In this document: one piece after another, positions 45,993 through 58,366 of the stretch | Numbering within the stretch: position 1 is the stretch's first letter | How the letters are laid out: every line of letters starts with the position of its first letter | DNA from: Halicephalobus mephisto | Lineage: Eukaryota; Nematoda; Chromadorea; Rhabditida; Panagrolaimidae | DNA: 64,000 nt | Assembly: GCA_009193035.1 (NCBI GenBank) | Contig: SWDT01000117.1 | Coordinates: 44,395-108,394 of the forward strand | Reading direction: 5' to 3' | Notes under the pieces: model-generated | Told to the model about the DNA's origin: nothing | The model's input: the letters and a program-made list of their open reading frames with translations, nothing else | Databases searched by the model: none | Made by a program: the position numbers and the translations under genes

Positions 45993-46409
45993 CTGGAAAT
46001 TTCCAATTAAAAAGTGAAAAAAAGTAAAAATCTTTAAAAAAAAATAAAAATAAAAGTTTTTAAGAAAAATAAAAATTCTCAAAAAAAAATAAAAATAAAA
46101 ATAAAAATTTTCAAAAAAAAAAAATAAAAATAAAAATTTAAAAAAAAAAAATAAAAATAAAAATTTTCAAAAAAAAATAAAAAATTCGATATTGATTTAA
46201 AAATGGAAATATTTTTAGATCCAAGAATGAAAATATTTTTTTAACAATAAGATGGAAAAATGAAAGTAGATGATTCAATTTCAATTTGGAAACATGGAAT
46301 TTTGCGAAATTTGAATTTTAAAAAATATGGATTTAGGATAAAGATAGACGATTATTGGGTAGTTACGAAATATTTGAATTTCAAGAATTTATGAGTTCAT
46401 AAAGGTTAT

Positions 46410-46495
46410 ACGGTGTCGCAGAAAACGAGAAGACTCTCAGCACGAAAATCCCTGAGATGCAGCAGTCAAGTTTGCGCACAAAATTGCGGAAAAAA
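46410..46495 (-). promoter_or_regulatory. Possible promoter block upstream of kinase exon 1
   Basis: An island of balanced composition in AT-rich DNA, 0.4 kb upstream of the first recognised kinase exon. Read on the minus strand it contains CTCGTTTTCTGCGACACC, close in style to Caenorhabditis T-rich/TCTGCG promoter elements, and GCGCAAAC. Position and composition suggest a promoter for a transcript starting at the 45992 acceptor by trans-splicing. Confidence 0.3.
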
Positions 46496-46869
46496 AACAA
46501 ATCGTTCAGAAATTAACAATTGGGAACGACGGGGCTGAATTATTAAAAGTTGTTAATAATTATGTTTGTATTGTTAATTACTTGAATAAAGCGGAAAATT
46601 AAGAATCGTAAGGAATTAATTAATTAAGGAAAAAGGTCAGATTTATTTACAGCGGTGTTCGTATTTTGAAAACAGTGATTTTTTGATTTGTATTAATTTT
46701 AAAAATTTCAAAAAACAGTCTTGTTGGTTATTTGATTTGTGTTTTAAACTACTTTGGAAACTAAAAAGACTAATGTAAAAAATAAAAATTATACAGTAGT
46801 TGATATTTTAGAAGCATTAGTGATTTTTCGATTTGTATTAATTTTTAAAATTAATCTAAAAAATTTTCA

Positions 46870-47235
46870 AAGTTATTTTGACTGATATTTTAGACCATCT
46901 CAATTGCTAAAAAGATCAAAAACTAATTTATATTAATTTCCCCTCAGGGTATTTATTTTTTTTTGACTTTTATGAGTTTAAATTTTTTTTAATAAATTTT
47001 ATAAATTATTTTTTCCAAATATTTTAAACCATCTCACCTGCTGAAAAGTCCAATTTAAAAAGATCAAAAACTAATTTATATTAATTTTCCCTCAGGGTAT
47101 TTATTTTTTTTTGACTTTTATGAGTTTAAATTTTTTTAATAAATTTTATAAATTATTTTTTCCAAATATTTTAAACCATATCAATTGCTAAAAAGATCAA
47201 AAACTAACTCATATTAATTTTCCCTCAGGGCATTT
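46870..47235. repeat. About 135-bp tandem repeat, three copies
   Basis: Each unit contains AAAGATCAAAAACTAATTTA, TTTTCCCTCAGGGTATTTAT and TTTTGACTTTTATGAGTTT, followed by CAAATATTTTAAACCAT. Starts near 46908, 47058 and 47191; the third is truncated. Confidence 0.75.
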
Positions 47236-48585
47236 ATTCCCTCGAGCCGTGTTAATTTCGAAAGTTTTTTCATCTTTAAATTAGTCTTGTTGATATTTTA
47301 CGTTAATCTAACATCCGAAAACACTAGCCTAAAAAAGCAAAAAAATAAGATCAATTTTACGAAATCTAGGGAAAAATTATTGTTTAATTTTTTAAAATAA
47401 ATTTTATTATTTAATTGAAAAAATATTTTAAATCATTTCAGAAAATCAAAAATATTAATTTAAAAAAATAAAAAAATTCGACAGTCAAAAAATATAATTT
47501 TTAAGATTTATTTTTTTATTTTTGATATAAAAAAAATATTTCTAAAAATACAAAAATAAAATCAGAAACTCTTTTAAAAATTAAAAATATAAAAAAAAAA
47601 TTAATAAAAATATTTCAAAAAAAAAATAAATAAAAATATTTCAAAATAAAATTAATAAAAATATTTAAAAAAATAAAATTAATAAAAATATTTAAAAAAT
47701 ATAAAATTAATAAAAATATTTAAAAAAAAAATAAATAAAAATATTTAAAAAATATAAAAAATTTGAAAAATATATTTTAAAAAAAATAAAATTCTATTTT
47801 TACAAAAGTTTCGTTAAAAATAAAATATAATTTTTCCATGTTCGGAAATTAAAAATTAGACATTATTGAATATTTAGTGAAGTATTTTATAAAATCATTT
47901 TTTATTTATTAATTTCGTAAATTTTTGAAGATATTAGTTTAGTTTTCGAAATTATCAATTTTTGGTGAAAAAAGTAATTTTTTAATTTTCATTTTTTTTA
48001 GAATTAATAATTTTAAAAAATAAAAAATAAACACAGGAATTTTAGAATTTTTCAGAAATTTTGGTTTCAGAAAGCTCCAGAAGTTTACATTGGATTCTGG
48101 AGAATTCTAAATTTTTTTCTAAAAACAATATAAAATTCTGAAATTTCCACAAGATTTTGGAAGACTGAAAATTTTTGATGGAATTTTGGAAGATCAAAGG
48201 TTTTAGAAATGTCTGATTCTGGAAAATTTAAGATTTTTTCGATAGAATTTTAGAATTTTCAATAAGAATTCAGAAATTTGTGAAATTCTGGAAGAGGTTA
48301 AAATATTTGAATAAATTACAGAAGAATTCAGAAATATCTGAGATTTTGGAAAATTTAAAATTTTCTCGATAGAATTTTAGAATTTTCAAGAAGAATTCAG
48401 AAATTTTTGAAATTCTGGAAGAGATTAAAATATTTGAATGAATTACAAAAGAATTCAGAAATACTCATGAGATTCTATAAAGTTTCAGAAGCTCCCAATA
48501 AATTACAGAAGATTCTGAAAATTTCAACCAAATTCTAGAAGACTTCAAAAGGATGTCGGAATTTGACTCGAATAACTTTCAACTT
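47236..48585. other. AT-rich and TTCTGGAA-repeat sequence, no gene
   Basis: Low-complexity AAATATTT tracts to about 47800. From 48050 there are scattered copies of a GAATTCAGAAAT / TTCTGGAAGA motif, a repeat type also seen at 37480-37800, 50450-50750 and 58570-58940. Confidence 0.5.
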
Positions 48586-48848
48586 CTATTCTTGTTTGAA
48601 ATAATGTAAATACGTAAGTTTTAAAAACTTAAAAACTAACATCGTTATGATAGGAACCTCTGGAGATTTCTTCATTTTTGAATAAAAATTCAGAAAATAG
48701 TTCTCCAAATAAACGAAATATCCACTAGGTTTCACAATACCCAGCCAATCAATAAAATATTTCTCCCGTGTTGCTTCAACCGAGTCAAAAGGAGCCCGTG
48801 ATTCTTCCGCAGCAGTGACTAACAGACAAAAACGGTCCTTTTTGATTT
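48586..48848 (-). CDS. Candidate exon, unidentified
   Basis: An 86-codon open frame without a start Met, preceded by an acceptor (gataacag, ending 48849) and closing at TAG 48586-48588. Composition is less AT-rich than the flanks. The peptide looks genuine: a hydrophobic C-L-L-V-T-A-A, then S-R-A-P-F-D-S-V-E-A-T-R and F-I-D-W-L-G-I-V-K-P-S-G-Y. A weak internal donor (AC|gtattt) would leave phase 2, which fits kinase exon 45992. It could thus be an upstream exon of a longer kinase isoform, or the last exon of a separate gene. Not recognised. Confidence 0.35.
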
Positions 48849-49085
48849 CTGTTATCAGGACCCAAATTCATTCAACAATTGATCCAGAGTAATGTGTCAG
48901 TGATTTCTAAGTTATCTTCAAAAACTAGATTATTCGTCGTCTATGCGGAAAATTTTTAATTTTTTGAATTCTCAAAGCAGAATTAACAATTATGATAATT
49001 CAATAAAATATTAAAATTAGTCGATTTTAAAATTCCAAAATACAGTAATCAGATTCCAGTAGTTGGAGGATTTATGGCAAATCAC

Positions 49086-49292
49086 AAATACAGTATCCTT
49101 GAAGATGTGTAAAAATAAAAAATACAGTATTTTTGAAAATGTGTAAAAATTAAAAATACAGTATCTTTGAAGATGTGTAAAAAATACAGTATTTTTGAAG
49201 ATGTGTAAAAATAAAAAATACAGTATTTTTGAAGATGTGTAAAAATTAAAAATACAGTATTTTTGAAAATGTGTAAAAAATACAGTATTTTG
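49086..49292. repeat. About 30-bp tandem repeat TACAGTATTTTTGAAGATG
   Basis: Seven copies of TACAGTATTTTTGAAGATG plus TGTAAAAAT(T), some with AAAATG instead of AAGATG. Confidence 0.8.
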
Positions 49293-49624
49293 GGGAGAAA
49301 TTTACTGTAATTTATACTGTGTGAAATTGAAGATTTTTATCTTCAGAAATCCAACTGCCAGGGTTGAAGACCGAAGATTTCACAGATAATGAATCTTCGG
49401 AATTACTGTAGCCGAGTATGTAATTAAGTTTTTGACGACGATTAAATATTCAAAAAATTAAAATTTAAATGATGTCAGAAGTCGGCAGTTGACAGTATCC
49501 AGAAGCAGAAAAACGAATAAAACCAAAAATTTGGGATTCCAATATCCAGTACTCAATACTTAAAAATATCCAAAAAACACTCAAAATTGGATTCTTGAGT
49601 GTTCATAGAAATTCTCATCTATAC

Positions 49625-49904
49625 TTCCATGTAGAACCAGAATCTTGAGAATACTTTGTTTGATGACATTGTCTGGCACAAGTTCCCAGCACTTGTCGAT
49701 CCGACAGGAAACGAAGCAAAGCGCCTCCTCCACTTGGCGACGAAACAGCGTCAACAAGAGGAAAACGATGACAACGTGAGCCAGAAAACGAGCTTTGTCC
49801 TGGAGAATCCACTTTCGTGTGTCCGTGTTTGCTTCTTCATCTTGGTGCCAAAAAGCTCGGAAAGCAATCGCGCAAATATAAAAAGCGCCAACCTCGAAGC
49901 TCAT
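49625..49904 (-). CDS. Candidate first exon or promoter block
   Basis: A block of balanced composition, open in several frames on both strands. On the minus strand an ATG at 49904 (M-S-F-E-V-G-A) begins 93 codons with a possible membrane segment (F-L-A-H-V-V-I-V-F-L-L-L). It can end at a donor (GGAA|gtatag, 49625) in phase 1, compatible with the candidate exon at 48848. On the plus strand the same block has ATATAAAAAG at about 49877-49886, which could be a TATA box. The coding reading is therefore uncertain. Confidence 0.25.
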
Positions 49905-50059
49905 GTTTTTTTTCGCCGAAAACTGCCATGAGAAAAGAACGAGAGTCCGCAAATATAGTTTGCATAAATCTCACAGGAGAAAAAGAGCAAAAGTTTAAAC
50001 GATGATACAGAGGGGTTTGGTGGTTTTTTGCAAATTTGGTATTCTGGTATTTTGTCAAA

Positions 50060-51435
50060 TGTTGACAGGAGGAAATTAGTTGAATGAGTAATGAGTCAGA
50101 GACAACACCCCTAATTAGACAGTCTGGGGAATCCTAATGGACCGCAACCGACCGACTTCGGAAGCATCGTAGACATTTAATTTAACATTTACTAAAATTC
50201 CTCAGAAACTTAAAATCCAACACTTCCGAAAGTTTCTAAAATCATTTAAAATTTAAAAATTTCTAAAATTATCCAAATTCAAAATTTAAAAATTTTTAAA
50301 ATTATTCAAAATTTTTAGATTTTTAAAATTATCCAAATTGAATTTAAAAATTTCTAAAATCATTCAAAATTTTCAGATTTTTAAATTTTTAAAATTTCAG
50401 ATAATTTCGAAATTTTATTATATTTTTTAAAATTATAAAATTATTCAAAATTTGAGACTTTTCAAAATTGAATAACTTCGGAAGTTTAAGATATTTTAGA
50501 ATCATTCAGAATTTTATGGAAATTTTTAGAATCTTAGAAGACTTTTCAGAATACAGTAGACACTTCTAAAATTTTCAAAAAATTACATTAATTATAGAAT
50601 TTTCCAGAATTTTATCGAAATTTTTGAAATTTTCTAAAATATAGTAGACATTTCTGAAATTTTTAAAAAATTACATTAATTATAAAATTTTCGAGATTCT
50701 CCAGAATACAGTAGACATTTCTGAAACCTTCGAAAACTACAAAAGCTTCCAGAATTTTCGGAATTTTTTAAATTATATAAATATAAGGATGCTGAAAACA
50801 TCTAAAAAATTCCGGAAATTCGTGTCGAGACAATTCCACAATAACAACTATTTCAGAAATAATAAAATTTAGATTATTTAAGTATTCAAAGAAATTTGAA
50901 AATAAAATGACGACTTTTAAAAACTTAATGGTATTACAGTAATTATGAAATATCCACAATCGTCGATTTTTAAACATTTTCCAATTTAAAAATTTCTAAA
51001 AAAAATAAAAATAGATACTGTAGTACTTAGTAGACTCTACTAGTAACTTACAACTTGATTAAATCAGCACCATTTACGATTACGGTAAGCTGGATGAAGA
51101 CAGGTCTAAGAACGTTGCTGCGGATTAGCCAAATCTCCAGACGTTATTTCTGGTTGATATTAATTTTAAAGCAATTTAAATAACATATTTAAAAAATAAA
51201 AAAGAATTTTAAAATTAAAAAAATTCAACTTCAGTCCTGAGACAAACGATAATCGATTTTTTCTAATTTAAGTTTCGACGATTTCTGAAGACTTTTATTT
51301 TTTTAAATTGTTAAATAAAAGTCAACCTATGCCACCTGAGAATTGCAACAAGAACCAAAAATGGATTCAGAAACCATCAAAAAATTCATCAAGACCATTG
51401 AGACTATCTTTCGTGTTGAGACACAATTTTAACAA
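50060..51435. other. AT-rich sequence, no gene seen
   Basis: AAATTTTTAAAATT tracts (50220-50450) and scattered TTCTAGAA-type repeat fragments. A short balanced block at 50090-50170 and another at 51040-51160 contain no convincing frame. Confidence 0.45.
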
Positions 51436-52072
51436 CTACACACAAAAAATAGGTACATAGTAATAAGGTATGGGCATCTTATAAATGTTCTGACATATTG
51501 GGTAAATTATATTCGATATATCGATATATTAAATATGACATCGGTACATGATATATAAGATATAGATATATTAAAACGGCTTTCATATACCAGATATATT
51601 ATATTCGATATATCGATACATTAAAAATATTCTGATGTATTAAATAAATTATATTCAATATATCGATATATTAAATATGACATCGGTACATGGTATATAA
51701 GATATCGATATATTAAAACGGCTTTCATGTACCAGATATATTATATTCAATATACCGATATATTAAATATGATATCAGTACATGGTATATAAGATATCGA
51801 TATATTAAAACGATTTTTATTATATAGGATGTAATAAGTTGACATCAGTGCATAATATATAAGATATAGATACATTAAAACGGCTTTCATGTACCAGATA
51901 TATTATATTCAATATACCGATATATTAAATATGATATCAGTACATGGTATATAAGATATCGATATATTAAACCGACTCTGATATGTAAGATATATTATAT
52001 TTAATATACCGGCACATTAAGTAAAATATTTTTGATACATTAGAATCGCTTTAATGTATTTTTTGTGTGTAG
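51436..52072. mobile_element. Element with CTACACACAAAAAATA inverted ends and internal repeats
   Basis: Ends are CTACACACAAAAAATA (51436) and TATTTTTTGTGTGTAG (ending 52072), exact inverses. Inside, about five tandem copies of a roughly 135-bp unit with GATATATTAAAACGGCTTTC, ATGTACCAGATATATTATAT and TACATGGTATATAAGATATC. Non-coding. A related, more diverged element lies at 59196-59514. The structure fits a non-autonomous DNA transposon with expanded internal repeats. Confidence 0.7.
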
Positions 52073-54942
52073 ATTTGTTATTTTAAATTACCTCATTCAA
52101 TAACTGAACTTTAGGCAAACGAAATGTAGAATAGACCTAGTTAAACGTAACTGGAAAGTTCTAGAAGTTCATTAACTTTTAAAATACCACAAAAAATTCA
52201 AAATTGTCGGTTTTTAAAAGATCACAGAAATTTTAAAAATTAATTACTAGGTCTATCTGGTCAGTAATATTTTTATAATATTTAAAATTATGGAACTATA
52301 AAAATCAAAGATGAAAAAAAATTTTTAAAAACATTACGAAATTTATAAAAAAAATAAAATTATTTCGAAAATTTATTTAAAATAAAATTATTTTTTAAAA
52401 ATTTATTTAAAATAAAATTATTTCGAAAATTTATTTAAAATAAAATTATTTTTTTAAAATTTATTTAAAATAAAATTATTTTTTTAAAATTTATTTAAAA
52501 TAAAATTATTTTTTTTAAATTTATTTAAAATAATTTTATTTTAATCATTTAAGCTCTTTTGGACAGCTATATATGAAATCTAAGTTCTCTGAAAATACAT
52601 TCAGAATCCGTAATCCAATTTTGTTAAACATTCTTCTAAAAAAAGATAATCCAGAAAATCCCTAAATCCTGGTTTTATTTTTTATAATTTTTCACTTTTT
52701 TAAAAATAATTTATTTTTAAAACTTCAAAATTGGTCCAATTAAAAAATTATTAAAATTAAAGAAAACTAAAAATTCAAAAATAGACAAAACTCGGCCAAG
52801 AATAAAAAATTAATTTTAAATTTTCTCAAAGACAGTAATGTATGAAAATTCGCACATTTATCCAGCTTCCTCATTTCTGAATAATATTCAAAAAATTCCA
52901 AAAAAGGATTTTATATAGCTACGAAATCCAATTCATTCAAAAATAAAAATTGCTTTTTGTGGATATAATTTTTTCAAAAATAAAAAAAATTTTAAATAAA
53001 AAAATTTAAATTAAAAATATCTTTTTTAAATAAAAAATTAAAAAAAACTTTTTTTAATAAAAAAAAATACAAAAAAACCGATTTTTTTAAATAAAAAAAT
53101 TTAAAATAAAAATATTTTTTTTAAGTAAAAAATTTAAAAATATCTTTTTTAATAAAAAATAAATCCAAAAAAATTTATTTTTTAAAAATAAAAAAATTTT
53201 TTAAATAAAAAATTTAAAAAAAACAATTTTTTTTTAAAATAAAAAAAAATAACTTTAAAAAAATTAATTTAAAAAAAAACCGATTTTTTTAAATAAAAAA
53301 ATTTAAATTAAAAATATTTTTTTAAGTAAAAAATTTAAAAATATCTTTTTTAATAAAAATGATTTTAAAGAATTTCTAAAAATTATTCTTATGTAATTTT
53401 TAAAAAGTAAAATAATTTTTTTCACGAATAACGTCATTTAAAAAATCGATTAATATATTAAAAATAATAATTCAGACTATTTTGGAATTTTCGAAAATTG
53501 CTCCCGGAAGCATGGTTGAGAAAATTTAAAACATTTTTAAACTGTTTTAAAAATGGTAAAATTAAAACCTAAATTTCGGAAAAAGTTAAAAATTTCGTTT
53601 TTAATAGTTCCAAATTTCGTCAAAAAGAAGCAAAGTGAAACAGCGTAAAAATTGTCTCGGAATTCAATTTCTTCTTCTGAATAAAAACTAACTTTTTTGG
53701 GACAGGAAAAAAGGAAGTTTGAAATTTTAGTCTCAAGAACGAGTTTGAAAGACGAAAACAAGACATGTTGATTTCCACGAAGGTCCGGAAACAGGAGGAA
53801 CTGGATGAGAGTGGATCTAGGTAACGCCATTCCGTTACTGTAGACATTGAAGTCGATCAAGAGGTCTCAATTCAGAGTTCAGGACCTTTAGAATTATCGA
53901 TTTTAAATCTTTAAAGTATACTATTGTAAAAATTAAAAGTTAAAACTATTGTGAAATTTCCTGAACAAAACAATTTGAAATTTTGCATTGATTTTTAAGA
54001 GTTATCTTAGACATTGAAATAAAGTTATTATAAAAATTAAAACTATTATGAAATTTCCTGAACAAAGAAGTTTAAGATTTAAGATTCTTGATTTTAGACA
54101 TTGAAATAAAATTATTATAAAAGTTAAAAATTAGAACTATTGAAAAACTTTCTGAACAAAGAAGTTTAAAATTTTAAACCGATTTTTAAGATTTATCTTA
54201 GACATTGAAATAAAATTACTATAAAAATTAAAAATTAAAACTATTATGAAATTTTCTGAATAAAGAAGTTCAAGATTATGTAAGGATTATTGGGATTCTT
54301 GGCTTTAGACATTCAAAATAAAATTACTATGAAAATTAAAAATAATTTTTCTCAAAAAATTTAAATTTAAAAATTAAAAATAATTTTTTTCAAAAAATTT
54401 AAATTTAAAAAAAAACTTTAAAATTATTTAAAATTTGTTAATTTTATTATTCTATAAAATAAAAAAATTCAGGGATTTTAAAAATAATGAAATTTTAAAA
54501 TTTAAAATAATTATTATAGAAAATAAAAAAAGTTTAATTTCGACACGAAAGATGACCGAATTTGGATCCAACAAAATAATTTAATTCAATTTTATTATTT
54601 TTTACAAACTTTTTTAATTTTAAATTTTAATTTTTTTCACAAATATAAAACAATTAAAAAAAAGTAGTTTCAAAAAAAAATAATTAAAAAAAATTTTCGA
54701 AATTACAGTACACCGAAAATTGAAAAACGTTAATTAAATAATAATTGTTTTTCAAAACTTCATCAAGTTTGAATATAAATGAAAAAAACGAAATTAATCC
54801 AACTGGGATTATCGAAATGAAAAGTCCATTTTCCACATTCTCCGACTTTTTTGTTCAACTAAATTTGGCTTGGGAAGTAACTTTTGACTGGTTTCGCACC
54901 TGCTGCTTTCCTGATGGTCCTAAACAGATCGATTTTGATTTT
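52073..54942. other. AT-rich low-complexity sequence, no gene assigned
   Basis: Tandem AAATAAAATTATTTTTTTAAAATTTATTT units (52330-52540), poly-A/T tracts, and at 53930-54340 three copies of a unit with AACTATTATGAAATTTCCTGAACAAAG. A less AT-rich block at 53690-53890 is open on the minus strand (A-T-G at about 53847) but matches nothing I know. The frame at 54745-54957 (plus) is similarly orphan. Confidence 0.4.
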
Positions 54943-55250
54943 TCTTATTTAAACTAATTTTAATTTTCATAAAAAATAATTCATTTTTTATTTAAAAAAA
55001 TTAAAAAATTAAATTAAAGGATTTTGAGATTTGTTTTATTTAAACTAATTTTAATTTTCACCAAAAATAATTCATTTTTTATTTAAAAAAAATTAAAAAT
55101 TAAATTAAAGGATTTTGAGATTTTTCTTATTTAAACTAATTTTAATTTTTATCAGAAATAATTCACTTTTTATTTAAAAAAATTAAAAATTAAATTGAAG
55201 GATTTCAGGATTTTTTAATTTCGATTTTTTTACCAAAAATAATTCATTTT
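54943..55250. repeat. About 90-bp tandem repeat, four copies
   Basis: Units contain TTATTTAAACTAATTTTAAT, AATAATTCATTTTTTATTT and AAATTAAAGGATTTTGAGAT. Starts near 54943, 55038, 55127 and 55215 (the last diverged). Confidence 0.75.
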
Positions 55251-55419
55251 TTATTTCGAAAGAATTTTAAAAATTCTAAAATCCAGCAATTTGATTTTTG
55301 GGTTTTTAAATTAATTTGAAATTCTATTAAAAATTATTAAATTTTATTAACAAACAAAAATTGAGAAATCATAATTCTAAAATATCAATTTTTATTAAAA
55401 AAAATAATAAATAAATAAT

Positions 55420-55800
55420 TATATTGTAATACAGTAATACAGTAATACATAAAGGTGTAATTTTGTTTAAAAATTAATTTAAAAAAAAAGAAAAATAAAT
55501 AATTATACCGTAATACAGTAATACATAAAGGTGTAATTTTGTTAGAAAATTAATTTAAAAAAAAAATTATACAATAATACATAAAGGTGTAACTTTGTTC
55601 AAAAATTAGTTTTAGAAAAATGAAGAATAAATAATTATACCGTAATACAGTAATACATAAAGGTGTAATTTTGTTCAAAAATTATTTTCTAAAAAAATGA
55701 AAAATAATTATACAGTAGTCCATAAAGGTGTAATTTTGATCGAAAATTATTTTCTAAAACGTGAACAATTATACCGTAATACGTAAAGGTGTAATTTTGT
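55420..55800. repeat. About 70-bp tandem repeat, six copies
   Basis: Each unit has ATTATACCGTAATACAGTAA and TACATAAAGGTGTAATTTTG, followed by a variable AAAAATTAATTT stretch. The spacing shortens toward the end. Confidence 0.8.
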
Positions 55801-55981
55801 TGTTACTTCATACCACTACTGCACGTGGTAAAAGTACTCATCGAAAAAACAATCAAGACCAAGAAGTCTGGTCTTCGCTGTCATGACGACCAGTTTTCTG
55901 TTTTTCAATTATTTTAAAAATTGGCATTTCGTGTGGAAAAATATTTTTCAATAAAAACTTTACTGAAATTTTTCAGACTAT

Positions 55982-56083
55982 TTAGTCAATGGGAAAGAGG
56001 TAATACGTAAATTTGAGCCATGGAAGAAGCTCGGACTCAAGAGTCCGGCCGTCTCTGGCTAATTCAATTAATTTTTTTGGAAG
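55982..56083 (-). CDS. Candidate terminal exon, unidentified
   Basis: Begins after a clear acceptor (ctccatttcag) and reads 33 codons to TAA: L-P-K-K-L-I-E-L-A-R-D-G-R-T-L-E then L-L-P-W-L-K-F. It is the only balanced-composition block nearby. A possible donor (TTTAC|gtatta) would make it internal. I cannot link it to a family or to neighbouring exons. Confidence 0.3.
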   Translation of the reverse strand, partial: LPKKLIELARDGRTLESELLPWLKFTYYLFPID

Positions 56084-58366
56084 CTGAAATGGAGAGAAAA
56101 ATGAGGTTTTATTTTTTGGAAAATGAATAAATGATAGAAATCGAAAAATGCCATCAATCATACGATATTTCTGGAGTTTGAAAATAATCAAATTTAAATT
56201 CAATAAAAACCAAAATACAAAACACAAATAAATTTGAAAAAGTTTAAAATTAATTTTAAAAAACACAAATTTTATTTAAAAAATTCAAAAATTTTAAATT
56301 TATTTAAAAAATTCAATAATTTTTAAATTTATTTAAAAAAAATTTTTTTTAATTTATAAAAATTAAATAAACATAATAAAGAATTTATAAAATAAATTGG
56401 TAAACAAATAAGTACTATTTAATTATTCAAAAAATCTGGGAAATTTAATGAAAAATTATGTAATAATTGTTTATTCAAAAAAATTTGCATTTTTAAAAGG
56501 TATTTCGAAATTTCGGAGAATCTTAAAAGATTAAAAACAGAAAATAAAATTGCAATAAAATGATACCAGTATACTGTAGAAAATTATAAAATTAAAAAAA
56601 TTATTTTTAAAATTAAAAAAAAAATTATTTTTAAAAATTTAAAAAAAAATATTTTAAAATTAAAAAAAAATTATTTTCAAAATTACAATTTAAAAATTAT
56701 TAATTTTTGGAATCAAAAAGTTTTTTCTATATTTCAAAAATTATAATTTTCATTATTTAGAAAACAATATTTTTAAAGCCTATAAAATTACTCATATTTG
56801 TACTTTAAAATATGATTTTTAATACTTATAAAATCATTCCTATGAATAAAGAAATTATTTTGTAGTCTAGAAAAATAATTTTTTATTATTTTAGAAAAAC
56901 AATTTTTTTATTTAGAAAAATTTATTTTTTATTATTTAGAAAAACAATTTTTATTATTTTAGAAAAATTTATTTTTTTTAATTTAGAAAAATTTATTTTT
57001 TATTATTTTAGAAAAACAATTTTTTTATTTAGAAAAATTTATTTTTTTTTATTTAGAAAAACAATTTTTATTATTTTAGAAAATTTATTTTTATTTACAA
57101 AAGTGATTTTTACGACTACGAAACAGTTTTTTTTATTTCGGAAAAATTATTTTTGATTTGGAGAAAAATGATTTTTTAATTCCGAAACACCCTAAAATCC
57201 GACATCCGGATCCTTGCCCATAAAAAGAGAAATTGCGTTACGAGGACGAAGGCAACCGCTTCCTGTCAAGTCGGCTTGGAGTCACTTTCAGGAAAGCACT
57301 CGGTAAAATCAGTCTAGAAAACACATGTAAACTTGACAAGTCTGTCAAAATGAAAATGTTCCTAATATTCAGAAAAGAAACATTTTAAATAGGAAAATTT
57401 AAAACAACCTAAAAGTTAAATTTATTCTTTTATTTCTTTTGTTTGTTCAAGGGTCGATAAAAATAAAACAATGGAAATTCTTTGGACTATTTGTTTTTTG
57501 GTTTTTTGATTCGGGAATCTACCAAATTTCAAAAAACCAACATTGTACTGATTTCAAAAAAACTTCAAAAATAAAAGATTTTCAATTTCAAAAAATAAGA
57601 AAAATAAAAATTTCAAAAGAATTTTAAAAATAAAAGATTTTCAATTTCAAAAAATAAGAAAAATAAAAATTTCAAAAAAAAATTAAAAAATTCCTAAAAC
57701 AAAGGATTTTCAATTTCAAAAAATAAGAAAAATAAAAATTTCAAAAAAAAATAATTTCAATAAAAAAAATAAAAAATTGTTAAAAGATTTTCAATTTCAA
57801 AAAAATTAAAAAAACAAAAATTTCAAAAAAAAATAATTTCAATTTCAAAAAAAATAATTTCAATAAAAAAAATAAAAAATTTTCAATTCTAAAAAAATGA
57901 AAATAAAAATTTCTGGTTTTAGAAAAAAAACATTTTTAATTTCGAAAGAAAAACTTAAAATTTTTGTCTCAATTTTTATTTTCAAGTTCAGGAAAAATTG
58001 AGAATAAAAATGTTTGACTTGAAAAAATAAAAATCTCTGATTTCAGAAAAAAAATAAAAATAAACAATTTTTAAATGGAAAACTGAAAAGTTTTATTTTA
58101 AAAAATTAAAGTTCGAGTTTTTAAGTACCAAACTAAAACGTCCGAATTTCACGAGGAAACCCGACTGACCAGTGACCAAAGCCATGCCCTGAGGCAACGG
58201 CAGACAGGGACTAAAGACTAGTCCAGTTTCCCTAATTGATCGCGCAAAAAGCCCTCTTCAGAAAACTGGCTGAATGCCAAAACAGGAGGATGAGAACCAT
58301 TCTGGAATTGTTTATTACAGAAATTGATTTCTGGAAAATTCCGAATTCTCGAGTTGAAAGTGGCAA
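56084..58366. other. AT-rich sequence with two balanced blocks
   Basis: Poly-A/T tandem tracts dominate (56580-57080, 57540-57900). Blocks at 57185-57330 and 58140-58300 are less AT-rich. The first has CCCATAAAAAGAG, a possible TATA-like element, but no gene can be built from either. Confidence 0.4.

Noticed and set aside
49656..49931. Plus-strand ORF in the 49.7-kb block
   Set aside because: Open in several frames because of base composition; no family character, and a TATA-like ATATAAAAAG inside suggests promoter rather than coding use.
54745..54957. 70-codon plus-strand ORF
   Set aside because: Plausible-looking C-terminus but no splice sites or known relatives; left unassigned within the region entry.
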